A DNA stretch of 64,000 nt from Mycobacterium lacus (lineage in GTDB: Bacteria; Actinomycetota; Actinomycetes; Mycobacteriales; Mycobacteriaceae), in assembly GCF_010731535.1 (NCBI RefSeq), contig NZ_AP022581.1, positions 3,605,952 to 3,669,951 of the forward strand. Reading direction: 5' to 3'. The translations under genes and the position numbers were made by a program. Numbering within the stretch: the stretch's first letter is position 1; every line of letters begins with the position of its first letter. The notes below the pieces were generated by a model. That model searched no databases. It was not told the DNA's origin and worked only from the letters and a program-made list of their open reading frames with translations. Shown here one piece after another: positions 19,927 through 30,571 of the stretch.

Positions 19927-21293
19927 CCCCGGCCACGTCGCGTGTCGCGCATGCGCTGGGGGCAGTGGCGCTCGCGGCGCTATTCCTGTGCGCGACGTGT
20001 GCGACACCACCCGCGCGTGCGGTCACCCCGCCGCCGATCGACGACAGGTGGTTGCCGGAACCGGCGCTGCCGGCGCCACCGGAGGCCACCGTGCAACGCG
20101 AGGTGTGCACGGCGCTGACGACGGACCCGGCGACGGCGGTCAACCGGGCCGACATACCCGCTCAGCTCGCGGACCTCGGGTTGCCGCAAGTCTGGCAACT
20201 CACCCGAGGCGCGGGCCAGCGTGTGGCGGTCATCGACACCGGCGTTTCCCGACACGTGCGGCTTCCGAATCTGGTGGCCGGAGGTGACTACGTCTCCACC
20301 GGTGACGGCACTCAGGATTGCGATGCGCACGGCACGGTGGTGGCCGGAATCATCGCGGCCGCACCGGATTCCAACAAGGATGGCTTTAGCGGCGTCGCTC
20401 CCGACGTCACCGTGATCGGCATCCGCCAGTCCAGTGCCAAATTCGCGCCCGTCGGTGAGGAATCCGCTACGGGGTTCGGTGACGTCGCCACCATGGCGAA
20501 GGCCGTCAGGACGGCGGCCGATCTCGGCGCGTCGGTGATCACCATTTCCTCGGTCGCGTGCGTTCCGGTCGCGGCCGCGCTCGATGACCGCGCGCTGGGC
20601 GCCGCGCTGGCCTATGCGGTGGATGTCAAGAATGCCGTGATCGTCGCCGCGGCCGGCAACACCGGCGGCGTCGCGCATTGTCCACCTCAGCGGTCCGACG
20701 CGAACTGGGACACCGTCACGGTCGCGGTCAGCCCGGCGTGGTACGACGACTACGTGCTGACCGTCGCCTCGGTGAGCACCGAAGGGGCCCCGTCGGCATT
20801 CACCCTCGCCGGACCGTGGGTCGATGTTGCCGCCGTCGGCGAGGCGGTCACCTCTCTCAGCCCGGTGGGCGACGGGTTGGTGAATGCCGTTGCCGGACAT
20901 AATGGTTCGACGCCGCTGTCGGGCACCAGTTTCGCGGCGCCCGTGGTCGGCGGGCTGGCCGCGCTGATCCGGGCCCGGTTCCCGGCGTTGAGCGCGCGGG
21001 AGGTGATGCAGCGCATCGAATCGACCGCGCATCACCCACCCGCGGGCTGGGATCCGTTGGTCGGCAACGGCACGATCGATGCACAGGCCGCGGTCAGTAC
21101 CGACGCCACGCCGCAGACCGCCGGCTCCACGCCCGCACACCCGCCCGTGTCGCCCACGGCGGCCAAGCCGCCGGCCAATCACGCCCGGGGCACCGCGTTG
21201 GCCGGCACGGCGATCTGCCTGGTCGCGTTGCTGGCGACCCTGGCCACCCGCGGGCTACGGCGTCCCGGCCGACACAGTGTCGCGAGCGATTGA
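19923..21293 (+). CDS. mycP4: ESX-4 mycosin protease MycP4
   Basis: The 456-residue subtilisin-like protease has an N-terminal signal peptide (ALGAVALAALFLCATCATPP), catalytic D105 in VAVIDTGV, H136 in DAHGTVVAG, and S336 in SGTSFAAP. It ends with a membrane anchor (AGTAICLVALLATLATRGL). It is anchored on the outer face of the membrane and is needed for ESX complex stability. Its 3' end overlaps the convergent eccB4 by 39 bases. Confidence 0.97.
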   Translation: MTPATSRVAHALGAVALAALFLCATCATPPARAVTPPPIDDRWLPEPALPAPPEATVQREVCTALTTDPATAVNRADIPAQLADLGLPQVWQLTRGAGQRVAVIDTGVSRHVRLPNLVAGGDYVSTGDGTQDCDAHGTVVAGIIAAAPDSNKDGFSGVAPDVTVIGIRQSSAKFAPVGEESATGFGDVATMAKAVRTAADLGASVITISSVACVPVAAALDDRALGAALAYAVDVKNAVIVAAAGNTGGVAHCPPQRSDANWDTVTVAVSPAWYDDYVLTVASVSTEGAPSAFTLAGPWVDVAAVGEAVTSLSPVGDGLVNAVAGHNGSTPLSGTSFAAPVVGGLAALIRARFPALSAREVMQRIESTAHHPPAGWDPLVGNGTIDAQAAVSTDATPQTAGSTPAHPPVSPTAAKPPANHARGTALAGTAICLVALLATLATRGLRRPGRHSVASD

Positions 21294-22676
21294 CGCCTGC
21301 TCCCTACTCAGTTCCGGTCCACACGGCAGCTCGGCCAACATCGGCCACGGCGCCGGATTCGCCGCCGTCGGCAGCCCGAGACGATGCGCGGCGTCGTCGT
21401 CATGGATCGCGAACCGCACCCCGGTGTCGGTGACCAGGTATCGCGTGCCGACCTGCGCCGCGCCGCCCGTCAGCGTTCCCGAACGCACGTACGCGCTGCG
21501 GCCGGGCGGGAGGTAGACCGCGTCCAGCGCGGGTCCGCGGCCGTCGGCCTGAGCCAGGGTCACCGGCGCCTGGCCGGCGGGCACCGGAAGGCCGCCACCC
21601 GCGAAGACCGCGATCTCGGCACCACCCGACGGCGCGGGCGCCCAGCCGACGCACAGCGTGGTCCCGGTGGTCTCGTCGCCGTCCAACGGTGTGGGCGCCC
21701 GGTCGGGAAAAGCCGACACCGGCAGCGTGTCCACGATCGACGCCGCACGAAGCACGTCGGGCGCGACCACGGTGAAGTTCGCGGTGCCCTGCGAGTCGCT
21801 GAACCGCAGCAGATCCGCGGCGACCTGGCCAATTCGCTGCACACCGGCGCCCAGCACGACGTAGTACTCGTCGCCGTCGCCGCGGGTGATTCGCAGCACA
21901 CTGCCGACCGGAAATCCGGGTACCCCGGCCGGGCCGTGGCCGCCCGCTCCGCGTATCCGGGGCGCCCTGATCGGTGGCGCCTCCGGAACGGCGTTCAGCA
22001 AAGCCCGCGAAACCGGGCGTGGCGCCCGGCCCTGCAGCCTGAGCGCACGCAGCACCGCGGGGTCGGCGAGGTCCACCACCGCCCGCTTCCCGTGGTAAAG
22101 CAAGTAGGCCGGGGAGCCCGAGCCGGCAGCGACCAGAACGGTCTGCCCGTCACCCAGGCGAGCGATGCCTGACCCCTCGATGGGCCCGACGACGACCGTC
22201 GTCGCCGCAGCGCTGCCGGTGTCGCAGATCGTCCACGCTGATCCATCGCCAGGCAGCGGCCGGCCAAGAAGCGGCGGCGCACCCGGAATACCAAGCAGCG
22301 GGCCGCGTTTGGTGCGGCTCAGGTCCGATCCGCGCACCCGCTGCGGGTTGGCGTCCGTCGCCGCGATCAATCGCGCCGAGGCCAGGTTCAGCACCGGATG
22401 CCACGTGTCGCCCACCCGCACGTACAGCGCTCCGGAATCTTGATCCATCACGATCTGGGCATGATCGAGCGCCACCCGCGGCTGCAGCAACGCAACCAAT
22501 CCGGATCCCGCCAGGGCGATGGCCGCCAGTAGGCATCCGAGTGCCAAGGACGCCGTGTGCGCGCGCAGCGGCTCGCTCACGGTGCGAACATCCCTGCGCA
22601 GCAACGCGCACTCGATGCGCCGCAGCAGAAATCGGTAACCACTGACGTGCAGCCAGGTCGTCGGTTGGCGCGGCAT
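21255..22676 (-). CDS. eccB4: ESX-4 core protein EccB4
   Basis: The 473-residue protein starts MPRQPTTWLHVSGYRFLLRR, the conserved EccB N-terminus. A single membrane segment (ALGCLLAAIALAGSGLVALL, about residues 45-64) is followed by a large periplasmic domain with repeated beta elements that contacts EccC and EccD. An upstream in-frame extension was rejected because it lacks family similarity. It converges on mycP4. Confidence 0.95.
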   Translation of the reverse strand: MPRQPTTWLHVSGYRFLLRRIECALLRRDVRTVSEPLRAHTASLALGCLLAAIALAGSGLVALLQPRVALDHAQIVMDQDSGALYVRVGDTWHPVLNLASARLIAATDANPQRVRGSDLSRTKRGPLLGIPGAPPLLGRPLPGDGSAWTICDTGSAAATTVVVGPIEGSGIARLGDGQTVLVAAGSGSPAYLLYHGKRAVVDLADPAVLRALRLQGRAPRPVSRALLNAVPEAPPIRAPRIRGAGGHGPAGVPGFPVGSVLRITRGDGDEYYVVLGAGVQRIGQVAADLLRFSDSQGTANFTVVAPDVLRAASIVDTLPVSAFPDRAPTPLDGDETTGTTLCVGWAPAPSGGAEIAVFAGGGLPVPAGQAPVTLAQADGRGPALDAVYLPPGRSAYVRSGTLTGGAAQVGTRYLVTDTGVRFAIHDDDAAHRLGLPTAANPAPWPMLAELPCGPELSREQASIARDTVSAGTP

Positions 22677-22803
22677 CAATGCCCCTCGAATCCCCTCAAC
22701 GGCGTGTTCCGCCTCACAATAGGGCCGGTCGCCGCGACCGCCGCTCCGCTCGTCCACAGGCCGGCCAGGTTTCGGCCGGCCTGGTAGCGGGTAAAGTTTC
22801 GGC

Positions 22804-23592
22804 GTGAAACCTCACCGCACCAGTCGCTGGATCGGCACGGGGGCTGCCGCTCTGGCCAGTGTCGCAGTCGTGCTCGTCGACCCGAGCGCGACACCGGCTG
22901 CCTCCGCCACCGACTGCCCGGATGCCGAAGTCATCTTCGCCCGCGGCACCAGCGAGCCGCCCGGCATCGGTCGAGTCGGCGAAGCGTTCGTCGACTCCCT
23001 GCGCCAGCAGACCAGCGGCATGAACATCGGCGTGTACGCGGTGAACTATCCCGCCAGCCGCCTCCAGATACACACGGGCGACGGCGCCAACGACGCCATT
23101 TCACACGTCAAGTCGATGGCATCGTCATGCCCGAACACCAAGATCGTGCTCGGTGGTTACTCACAGGGCGCCGACGTGATGGACATCGTGAGCGGAGTCC
23201 CGATCGGCGGCATCGGCTGGGGAAGTTCGCTACCGCGCGAATACGCCGACAACGTCGCGGCGGTCGCCGTTTTCGGCAACGTGGCCAACCGCGCCGGCGG
23301 ATCGCTGCCGAGCCAAAGCCCGCTGTTCGGTTCCAAGGCGATCGACCTGTGCAACCCCAACGACCCGATCTGTCACGCGGGACCGGGCAACGAATGGAGC
23401 GGGCACACCGAGGGTTACGTGCCTGTGTACACCACCCAGGCGGCGGCTTTCGTTGCGTCGAAGCTCCTGGCCGGGTCCGGCCAGCAAGTGCCCGGGTTTG
23501 GGCCGCAGGTGCCGGGGCCCGTCCCGCACCTGCCCGGACAGCTACCCAGTCCTGTCCCGCAGGTGCCCGGGTCCGCGGCGCAGGTGCACTGA
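22804..23592 (+). CDS. cut3: secreted cutinase-family esterase (Rv3451-like)
   Basis: The 262-residue protein starts at a GTG and has a signal peptide with an A-x-A site near SATPAASA. The cutinase triad is S120 in GGYSQGAD, D187 in CNPNDPIC, and H201 in SGHTEGY, with paired cysteines (C38, C109, C183, C190). These enzymes cleave lipid esters outside the cell. The last ~45 residues are an added Pro/Gly/Val-rich tail of repeated QVPGP-like units. It is in the cut3/cut4 position after eccB4. Confidence 0.92.
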   Translation: MKPHRTSRWIGTGAAALASVAVVLVDPSATPAASATDCPDAEVIFARGTSEPPGIGRVGEAFVDSLRQQTSGMNIGVYAVNYPASRLQIHTGDGANDAISHVKSMASSCPNTKIVLGGYSQGADVMDIVSGVPIGGIGWGSSLPREYADNVAAVAVFGNVANRAGGSLPSQSPLFGSKAIDLCNPNDPICHAGPGNEWSGHTEGYVPVYTTQAAAFVASKLLAGSGQQVPGFGPQVPGPVPHLPGQLPSPVPQVPGSAAQVH

Positions 23593-23612
23593 CGCCCAAG
23601 AAATCCCGCTCA

Positions 23613-23738
23613 GTGGGTATCAACCTGTGCGCCGATGGCGACCCGATCTGTTCGGACGGCAACCAGTGGCGCGCGCACACGGGCTGCGTGCCCGGGATGA
23701 CCGACCAGGCCGCGAGTTTTGTCGCGGCCTGGATCTAG
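23613..23738 (+). pseudogene. C-terminal remnant of a second cutinase (cut4-like)
   Basis: Immediately after the cutinase, in another frame, 41 residues read VGINLCADGDPICSDGNQW then RAHTG-VPGMTDQAASFVAA up to a TAG. This is the aspartate loop (CADGDPIC) and histidine region of a cutinase, without its N-terminal half or serine. In H37Rv two cutinase genes (Rv3451, Rv3452) lie in tandem here. A deletion between them would leave exactly this arrangement. Confidence 0.8.
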
Positions 23739-23921
23739 TCCTGCCACCCATACTCGAGTGGCACGCCGCGCACTGCGCGGTTACGATCGCGCCGGGCGTC
23801 ACCCGTCGTTTGCCGAACGCGTTGAAATGGGGCCCACTTTCGCCTTTCCGCCCACAGGGAAGTGTGCGGACACGTTGTCGGGATTCGGATTTACCTGTGC
23901 CGGTTTGCGCTTGGAGGGTTG

Positions 23922-25565
23922 ATGCAGGACATCGAGAACGCAGCCATTGCCGACCTCGACACGATGACAGCCAGCTGGGAGACGCTCGAAGACTACACGC
24001 TGCGCTTGGCGCCGCGCAGCTACCGGAGGTGGTCCCCGGCGGTGGTGGGCATCTCCGCTCTCGGCGGCATCGCCTACCTGGCGGACTTCGCGATCGGCGC
24101 CAACGTCGGCATCACGTGGGGCACCGCGAACGCGTTGTGGGGAATCGGGATCTTCGCCGCAGTGGTCTTCGGGACCGGATTGCCGCTGGCCTACTACGCG
24201 GCGCGGTACAACATCGACCTGGACCTGATTACCCGTGGCAGCGGTTTCGGCTACTACGGGTCGGTGGTGACCAACGTGATCTTTGCGACGTTCACGTTCA
24301 TCTTCTTCGCGCTCGAGGGCTCGATCATGGCGCAAGGCCTCAACCTGGGCCTGCATGTACCACTGTGGCTGGGCTACGCCTGCTCGACGCTGATGATCTT
24401 CCCGCTGGTGATGTATGGCATGAAAGTCCTCTCCCAGCTACAACTTTGGACCACCCCGCTCTGGTTGATCCTGATGGCGGCCCCGTTTGGCTACCTGGTG
24501 GTCAGCCATCCCGAGTCGATCGCGCAGTTTTTCGCCTACCCCGGCAGGGACGGTCATGGTGGCGTGAACGTCGACTCGGCCCTGTTGGCAGCGGGCGTAT
24601 GTCTGTCGCTGATCGCCCAGATCGCCGAACAGATCGACTATTTGCGGTTCATGCCGGCGCGGACGCCGGAAAACTCACGCAGGTGGTGGACGTGGACGCT
24701 GCTCGCCGGGCCTGGCTGGGTTGTGTTTGGAGCGATCAAGCAAATCATCGGCCTGTTCTTGGCGGTCTATCTCATCTCCAACGTCGCCGGCTCCACGACG
24801 ATCGCCAATGTGCCGGTGCACCAATTCACTCAGATCTACCGAAACGTGATGCCCGGCTGGCTGGCGCTCACGCTCGCGGTGGTCCTGGTGGTGCTCAGCC
24901 AGGTCAAGATCAACGTGACGAACGCATATTCGGGCTCACTGGCGTGGACCAACTCGTTCACGCGCGTCACCAAGCACTACCCCGGGCGCGTCGTGTTCCT
25001 CGGCGTGAACCTGACCATCGCGTTGATCTTGATGGAAGCCAACATGTTTGACGTCCTCAACACGATCCTGGGGTTCTATGCCAACTGCGGCATGGCGTGG
25101 GTGGTGACGGTGGCCTCGGACATCGTCTTCAACAAATTCCTGCTGGGGCTCTCGCCGAAGACGCCCGAGTTCCGCCGCGGCATGCTCTACGCCATCAACC
25201 CGGTCGGCTTCGGGTCGATGCTGGTGGCCGCGGGAGGATCGATCATCGCGTTCTTCGGCGGCCTAGGCGCGGCACTGCGCCCTTATTCGCCGTTGGTGGC
25301 GATCGTCACCGCGTTGGTGATGCCGCCGGTCCTGGCGATCGCGACCCAGGGCAGATACTACCTTCGGCGCACCCACGACGGTATCGATCTGCCCATGTAT
25401 GACGAGTACGGCAATCCCTCGGCCGCGCGCTTGACGTGCCACGTTTGCCAACACGATTTCGAGCGGCCCGACATGCTGGCCTGCCAAAACCACGACGCGC
25501 ACGTGTGCTCACTGTGCCTGTCCACCGACAAACGGGCCGAACACGTGCTTGCGGCCCACCCCTGA
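23922..25565 (+). CDS. NCS1-type nucleobase/cytosine permease with zinc-binding tail
   Basis: The 547-residue membrane protein starts at an ATG preceded by TTGGAGGG. About twelve hydrophobic segments and the motif RYNIDLDLITRGSGFGYYG match the purine-cytosine permease (NCS1) fold. After the last membrane segment a cytosolic tail of ~75 residues ends in a Cys/His cluster (CHVCQHDFE, then CQNHDAHVCSLC, then H) fit for one or two zinc sites. Such tails are unusual in the family. It lies where H37Rv has Rv3453-Rv3454. The substrate cannot be told from sequence. Confidence 0.8.
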   Translation: MQDIENAAIADLDTMTASWETLEDYTLRLAPRSYRRWSPAVVGISALGGIAYLADFAIGANVGITWGTANALWGIGIFAAVVFGTGLPLAYYAARYNIDLDLITRGSGFGYYGSVVTNVIFATFTFIFFALEGSIMAQGLNLGLHVPLWLGYACSTLMIFPLVMYGMKVLSQLQLWTTPLWLILMAAPFGYLVVSHPESIAQFFAYPGRDGHGGVNVDSALLAAGVCLSLIAQIAEQIDYLRFMPARTPENSRRWWTWTLLAGPGWVVFGAIKQIIGLFLAVYLISNVAGSTTIANVPVHQFTQIYRNVMPGWLALTLAVVLVVLSQVKINVTNAYSGSLAWTNSFTRVTKHYPGRVVFLGVNLTIALILMEANMFDVLNTILGFYANCGMAWVVTVASDIVFNKFLLGLSPKTPEFRRGMLYAINPVGFGSMLVAAGGSIIAFFGGLGAALRPYSPLVAIVTALVMPPVLAIATQGRYYLRRTHDGIDLPMYDEYGNPSAARLTCHVCQHDFERPDMLACQNHDAHVCSLCLSTDKRAEHVLAAHP

Positions 25566-25720
25566 GTCTCACCGCCGACGCGCCCGAATTTCGTCAGCGA
25601 TTTGGCCGAGCCCGCCGACGTCGCACCAACCGGAAACGTGGTGGGCGGGATGCCGGTTGTCGGTGCGGCAGGGGCGCAGCCGGCGCCGGTCCCCGATACG
25701 GGTTTTTCCCGACCGTCGTG

Positions 25721-25741
25721 GCCCGCCCACCGTCGGCGGGC
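25721..25741 (-). terminator. short GC hairpin at the end of truA
   Basis: GCCCGCC at 25721-25727 pairs with GGCGGGC at 25735-25741 around a seven-base loop. It overlaps the truA stop codon and could end alpha-operon transcription. No T run is present, so the call is tentative. Confidence 0.4.
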
Positions 25742-26640
25742 TAGCGCGAGCGCAGGTCCCGGGTAATCAGGGTTCGCGACGCGAGCTCCTCGTCGGGGGG
25801 ATAGTCGACCCCGACCAGTGTCAAGCCGCGGGCGGGCGCGGCCGCGAAGTCGCTGGACCGAGCGGTTGCGGTGAGCAGGTTGCGACACCAGGCCCGAGTG
25901 CGACGATGCTCGCCGACGGCCAGCAGCGCCCCGATCAGCGACCGCACCATCGACCAGCAGAACGCGTCGGCGGTGACGTGCGCGATGATCAGGTCCCCGT
26001 CGCGCGACCAGTCCAACCGCTGCAGGTCGCGGATGGTGGTGGCGCCGTCGCGGTGCCGGCAGAACGCCGCGAAATCGTGCAATCCCACCAGGTCTCGCGC
26101 CGCGGCGATCATCGCATCCACGTCCAGAGGCCGCGGCCACGCGGTGATGTAGCGCGCCTGCTGCGGCTGGACACCGTAGGGCGCGGTCGACAATCGGTAC
26201 GTGTAGTGACGCCGCAGCGCCGAGAACCGGGCGTCGAAGCCCGCTGGCGCGCGGGCGATTTCGAGCACCCGGACGTCGGCGGGCAGGAATCGGCCCAGGC
26301 GCCGAACCAGCGGCAAAAACTCGGGCTCACCGGTGTGTGGGCGTACGCCCCCAGAGAGTGGGGGCACCTCCCGCTTGCGGGGGAGCACCCCCACCCGCTT
26401 GCGGGGGTGCACACGGGGATAGGCGTTCGGTAAGGCATCGGCCGGTACATCACCATGGGCCACCTGCCCGGTGGCATGCACCCCCGCATCGGTGCGCCCT
26501 GCCGCGCGCAGCCGCACCGGCGCGCGGAAAATCGTCGTCAACGCCTCATCGAGAACGCCCGCAACGGTTCGTTGGCCCGCCTGCGCCGCCCAACCCGCGA
26601 AATCCGTTCCGTCATAGGCGATATCGAGCCGAAGACGGAC
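25741..26640 (-). CDS. truA: tRNA pseudouridine synthase A
   Basis: TruA makes pseudouridine at positions 38-40 of tRNA. The family core is intact: [18 protein letters not shown], the catalytic [25 protein letters not shown], and [16 protein letters not shown]. The frame extends upstream past GTC at 26640 through the end of rplQ with no ATG or GTG, so the start is unresolved. ATT at 26652 and CTG at 26670 are candidates. After NAYPR there is an in-frame insertion of about 25 residues that other mycobacteria lack, encoded by repeat DNA. Last gene of the alpha operon. Confidence 0.92.
   Translation of the reverse strand, partial: VRLRLDIAYDGTDFAGWAAQAGQRTVAGVLDEALTTIFRAPVRLRAAGRTDAGVHATGQVAHGDVPADALPNAYPRVHPRKRVGVLPRKREVPPLSGGVRPHTGEPEFLPLVRRLGRFLPADVRVLEIARAPAGFDARFSALRRHYTYRLSTAPYGVQPQQARYITAWPRPLDVDAMIAAARDLVGLHDFAAFCRHRDGATTIRDLQRLDWSRDGDLIIAHVTADAFCWSMVRSLIGALLAVGEHRRTRAWCRNLLTATARSSDFAAAPARGLTLVGVDYPPDEELASRTLITRDLRSR
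26337..26414. repeat. GC-rich repeat insertion inside truA
   Basis: The block holds two copies of CCCGCTTGCGGGGG (26370-26383 and 26394-26407), 24 bases apart, each a near-palindrome, plus GTGGGGGCAC-like bases between them. It translates in frame as arginine/valine-rich sequence ([17 protein letters not shown]). It looks like an intergenic mycobacterial repeat that landed in a loop of TruA. Confidence 0.7.
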
Positions 26641-26647
26641 GTCCCCA

Positions 26648-27202
26648 CTAATTCTCGGGAGCCTCTTCAGGGGACTCCTCGGGCTCGCTGGCGGCGGCCT
26701 CCGCGACCTCTTCGGCCGCCTCCTCGACCGCCGCCTCCGGCTCGGCCGGCGCTTCCGGTGCCGCCGCGGCCGCCACGGGTGCAGCCTTCGCAGGAGCCTT
26801 CGAGGCCTTCACCCGGCGCGCCCGGTCGGCCTCGGACGTCACCGTTTTCTCCCGCACCAGTTCGATCACCGCCATCGGAGCGTTGTCGCCCTTGCGCGCC
26901 TCGACCTTGATGATGCGGGTATAACCGCCATCGCGGTCGGCGAAGAACGGTCCGATCTCGGCGAACAAGGCGTGCACCACGTCCTTGTCGCGGATCTTCT
27001 TGAGCACCTCACGCCGGTTGTGCAGCGTGCCCTTTTTGGCGTGGGTGATCAGCTTCTCCGCGTACGGCCGCAACGCCCGCGCCTTGGGCTCGGTGGTCTT
27101 GATCCGGCCGTGCTCGAACAGGGATGTGGCCAGGTTGGCCAAAAGCGCCTTCTGGTGCGAAGACGACCCGCCGAGGCGAGGCCCCTTGGTGGGCTTGGGC
27201 AT
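26648..27202 (-). CDS. rplQ: 50S ribosomal protein L17
   Basis: The 184-residue protein has the L17 core [20 protein letters not shown] to [17 protein letters not shown] over the first ~125 residues. An Ala/Glu-rich acidic tail follows, as in mycobacteria. Its end overlaps the open frame of truA. Confidence 0.97.
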   Translation of the reverse strand: MPKPTKGPRLGGSSSHQKALLANLATSLFEHGRIKTTEPKARALRPYAEKLITHAKKGTLHNRREVLKKIRDKDVVHALFAEIGPFFADRDGGYTRIIKVEARKGDNAPMAVIELVREKTVTSEADRARRVKASKAPAKAAPVAAAAAPEAPAEPEAAVEEAAEEVAEAAASEPEESPEEAPEN

Positions 27203-27231
27203 TGCTGACGCTCCTTAAATTTCGAAAGCCG

Positions 27232-28305
<1,074 letters not shown>

Positions 28306-28327
28306 CTATTTGATGCCGTCGGGGGTA

Positions 28328-28351
28328 CTCGGGGGGGCGACGCCCCCCGAG
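28328..28351. promoter_or_regulatory. strong intercistronic hairpin between rpsD and rpoA
   Basis: The arm CTCGGGGGG pairs with CCCCCCGAG around GCGACG-type loop bases. It lies between the rpsD stop and the rpoA start inside a continuous operon, so full termination is unlikely. It may adjust rpoA levels by attenuation or by protecting or processing the mRNA. It could also be a copy of a mobile repeat. Confidence 0.55.
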
Positions 28352-28358
28352 GGTGGGT

Positions 28359-28964
28359 TTACTTCGAGTAGTACTCGACGATCAGCTGCTCGGTGAGCGG
28401 GACGTCGATTTGCGCGCGCTCGGGCAGTTGGTGGATCAGAATGCGTTGGCGCTCGCCGACGACCTGCAGCCAGCTCGGGATCGGCCGGTCGCCCGCCGTC
28501 TCCCGCGCGATCTGGAACGGCACCGTGTTCAGCGACTTGTCCCGCACGTCGATGATGTCGTACTGCGAGACCCGGTAGCTGGGAACATTGACGTGCACGC
28601 CGTTGACGCTGAAGTGCCCGTGGCTGACGAGCTGACGGGCCATCCGGCGGGTGCGGGCCAACCCGGCGCGGTAGACGACATTGTCGAGCCGGCTCTCCAG
28701 GATCTTCAGCAGTTCCTCGCCCGTCTTGCCGGGCTGCCGCACGGCCTCCTCGTAGTAGCGGCGAAACTGCTTCTCCATGACACCGTAGGTGAAGCGGGCC
28801 TTCTGCTTCTCCTGCAGCTGCAGCAGGTACTCGCTTTCCTTGATCCGCGCGCGGCCATGCTGGCCAGGCGGGTAGGGGCGCTTCTCGAAGGCCTGGTCGC
28901 CGCCCACGAGGTCGGTGCGCAGCCGGCGCGACTTGCGGGTGACGGGTCCGGTGTAACGAGCCAT
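28359..28964 (-). CDS. rpsD: 30S ribosomal protein S4
   Basis: The 201-residue protein starts MARYTGPVTRKSRRLRTDL and carries the S4 RNA-binding domain (SRLDNVVYRAGLARTRRMAR, then GHFSVNGVHVNVPSYRV). It is of the non-zinc type, with no N-terminal Cys cluster. It is the conserved alpha-operon member between rpsK and rpoA. Confidence 0.98.
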   Translation of the reverse strand: MARYTGPVTRKSRRLRTDLVGGDQAFEKRPYPPGQHGRARIKESEYLLQLQEKQKARFTYGVMEKQFRRYYEEAVRQPGKTGEELLKILESRLDNVVYRAGLARTRRMARQLVSHGHFSVNGVHVNVPSYRVSQYDIIDVRDKSLNTVPFQIARETAGDRPIPSWLQVVGERQRILIHQLPERAQIDVPLTEQLIVEYYSK

Positions 28965-28971
28965 GGTGTCT

Positions 28972-29400
28972 TTAGACCCTTCTGCGCTTGGGTGGGCGAA
29001 CGCCGTTATGCGGCTGGGGCGTGACGTCGGAGATCGCGCCGACCTCCAGGCCGGCGGCTTGCAGCGACCGGATCGCCGTTTCACGGCCCGAGCCCGGGCC
29101 CTTTACGAACACGTCGACCTTGCGCACCCCGTGCTCCTGGGCCTTGCGTGCGGCGTTCTCCGCGGCCAGCTGAGCGGCGAACGGGGTCGACTTGCGCGAT
29201 CCCTTGAAGCCGACGTGACCCGACGACGCCCAGGCGATGACGTTGCCCTGTGGGTCGGTGATCGTCACGATCGTGTTGTTGAACGTGCTCTTGATGTGGG
29301 CGGCGCCGTGCGGGACGTTCTTCTTTTCCCGTCGCCGCGTTTTCGGGGCCTTCTGTCCCCTCTTAGCGGACGTTGCCTGCCCTTTTTTTGCTGGTGGCAT
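28972..29400 (-). CDS. rpsK: 30S ribosomal protein S11
   Basis: The 142-residue protein shows [18 protein letters not shown] and [18 protein letters not shown], and ends with [12 protein letters not shown] Lys-rich N-terminal extension of about 25 residues is usual in mycobacteria. It sits three bases after rpsM. Confidence 0.98.
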   Translation of the reverse strand: MPPAKKGQATSAKRGQKAPKTRRREKKNVPHGAAHIKSTFNNTIVTITDPQGNVIAWASSGHVGFKGSRKSTPFAAQLAAENAARKAQEHGVRKVDVFVKGPGSGRETAIRSLQAAGLEVGAISDVTPQPHNGVRPPKRRRV

Positions 29401-29403
29401 CGG

Positions 29404-29778
29404 TTACCTGGCCTTCTTCTTGCCTGCGATGGTGCGCTTGGGACCTTTGCGGGTCCGCGCGTTGGTCTTTGTCCGCTGGCCGCGCACCGGCAGGCCGCGC
29501 CGGTGCCGCAGGCCCTGGTAGCAGCCGATCTCGATCTTGCGGCGGATGTCTGCCTGGACCTCGCGACGCAGGTCACCCTCGACCTTCAGGTTGGCTTCGA
29601 TGTAGTCGCGCAGCCGGGTGAGCTGGTCATCGGAGAGATCCCGGGTCCGCAGATCCCGGTCGATGCCGGTGGCCGCCAGGATTTCATTCGAGCGGGTACG
29701 GCCGACGCCATAGATATAGGTTAGGGCGATCTCCATCCGCTTATCGCGCGGCAGATCGACGCCGACTAGTCGAGCCAT
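29404..29778 (-). CDS. rpsM: 30S ribosomal protein S13
   Basis: The 124-residue protein begins [26 protein letters not shown] and ends in the basic tail [20 protein letters not shown]. It is the second ribosomal gene after infA-rpmJ. About 180 bases separate it from rpmJ and hold no gene. Confidence 0.98.
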   Translation of the reverse strand: MARLVGVDLPRDKRMEIALTYIYGVGRTRSNEILAATGIDRDLRTRDLSDDQLTRLRDYIEANLKVEGDLRREVQADIRRKIEIGCYQGLRHRRGLPVRGQRTKTNARTRKGPKRTIAGKKKAR

Positions 29779-29957
29779 GGTGGCGCTTCCTCTTCCTTTG
29801 CGGAGGTCTGGTCCCAGTCCGTCCCCTCGCCCAAAAATAGATTTGGGCTGGGGGCCCGGCCTCCGTCCGGGCGTGGATGAGCTGGCCTATCTCCATCGAT
29901 GCCAGCCGCTCATTGGTGCTGGGAGGTCTGCATTCAGTTGTCTAGGCGCCCGGCTGG

Positions 29958-30071
29958 TTAACCCTGCCGCTGCTTGTGGCGCGGGTCGGAGCAGATCACC
30001 ATAACCCGCCCATGCCGACGGATCACCCTGCACTTGTCACAGATCGGCTTGACGCTCGGGTTCACCTTCAC
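29958..30071 (-). CDS. rpmJ: 50S ribosomal protein L36
   Basis: The 37-codon gene starts at a GTG and reads [20 protein letters not shown], then [17 protein letters not shown]. The C-x2-C, C, H set (CDKC, C, H) is the zinc-binding type of L36. It lies between infA and rpsM in the conserved order. Confidence 0.95.
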
Positions 30072-30106
30072 GGCAGTCTCGGTCCTGTTCTCTGGTGGTT
30101 TCGTTA

Positions 30107-30328
30107 CTACTTGTATCGGTACACGATGCGGCCGCGGGACAGGTCGTAGGGCGACAACTCCACCACCACCCGGTCCTCGGGCAGGATGCGGATGTAGTGC
30201 TGCCGCATCTTGCCGCTAATGTGGGCGAGCACCTTGTGGCCATTCTCCAGCTCAATGCGAAACATGGCATTGGGTAGGGGCTCGACCACGCGACCCTCGA
30301 CCTCGATGGCACCGTCCTTCTTGGCCAT
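30107..30328 (-). CDS. infA: translation initiation factor IF-1
   Basis: The 73-residue S1-domain protein reads [20 protein letters not shown] and ends [10 protein letters not shown], as in all actinobacterial IF-1. It is the first gene of the alpha operon. The ~240 bases between it and the divergent oxidoreductase gene should contain both promoters. Confidence 0.98.
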
Positions 30329-30571
30329 TACTTTTTGGCGATCCTTCTGTTCACTCGTCGGGTGCACCCGGTTTCGGCGCAGCATGTTCCGACTACGAAA
30401 CGTGGGCCGGTGGTGGAAATTCCGCGAATCGATTCGAGAAATTTCAAGACTGGGCACGCCAATAGTCGGCACGAACGCCGCACCGTCCATCCACGATACC
30501 CGCATCGCCTCATCCGGCGCAAAACGCCGCAGGCCAGGAATAGGGTCCCGGATCGCCCGGTTAGAGCAACC

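Noticed and set aside
23739..23921. Purine or guanidine riboswitch before the NCS1 permease
   Set aside because: The 180 bases show no recognisable conserved aptamer core; only GC-rich stems.
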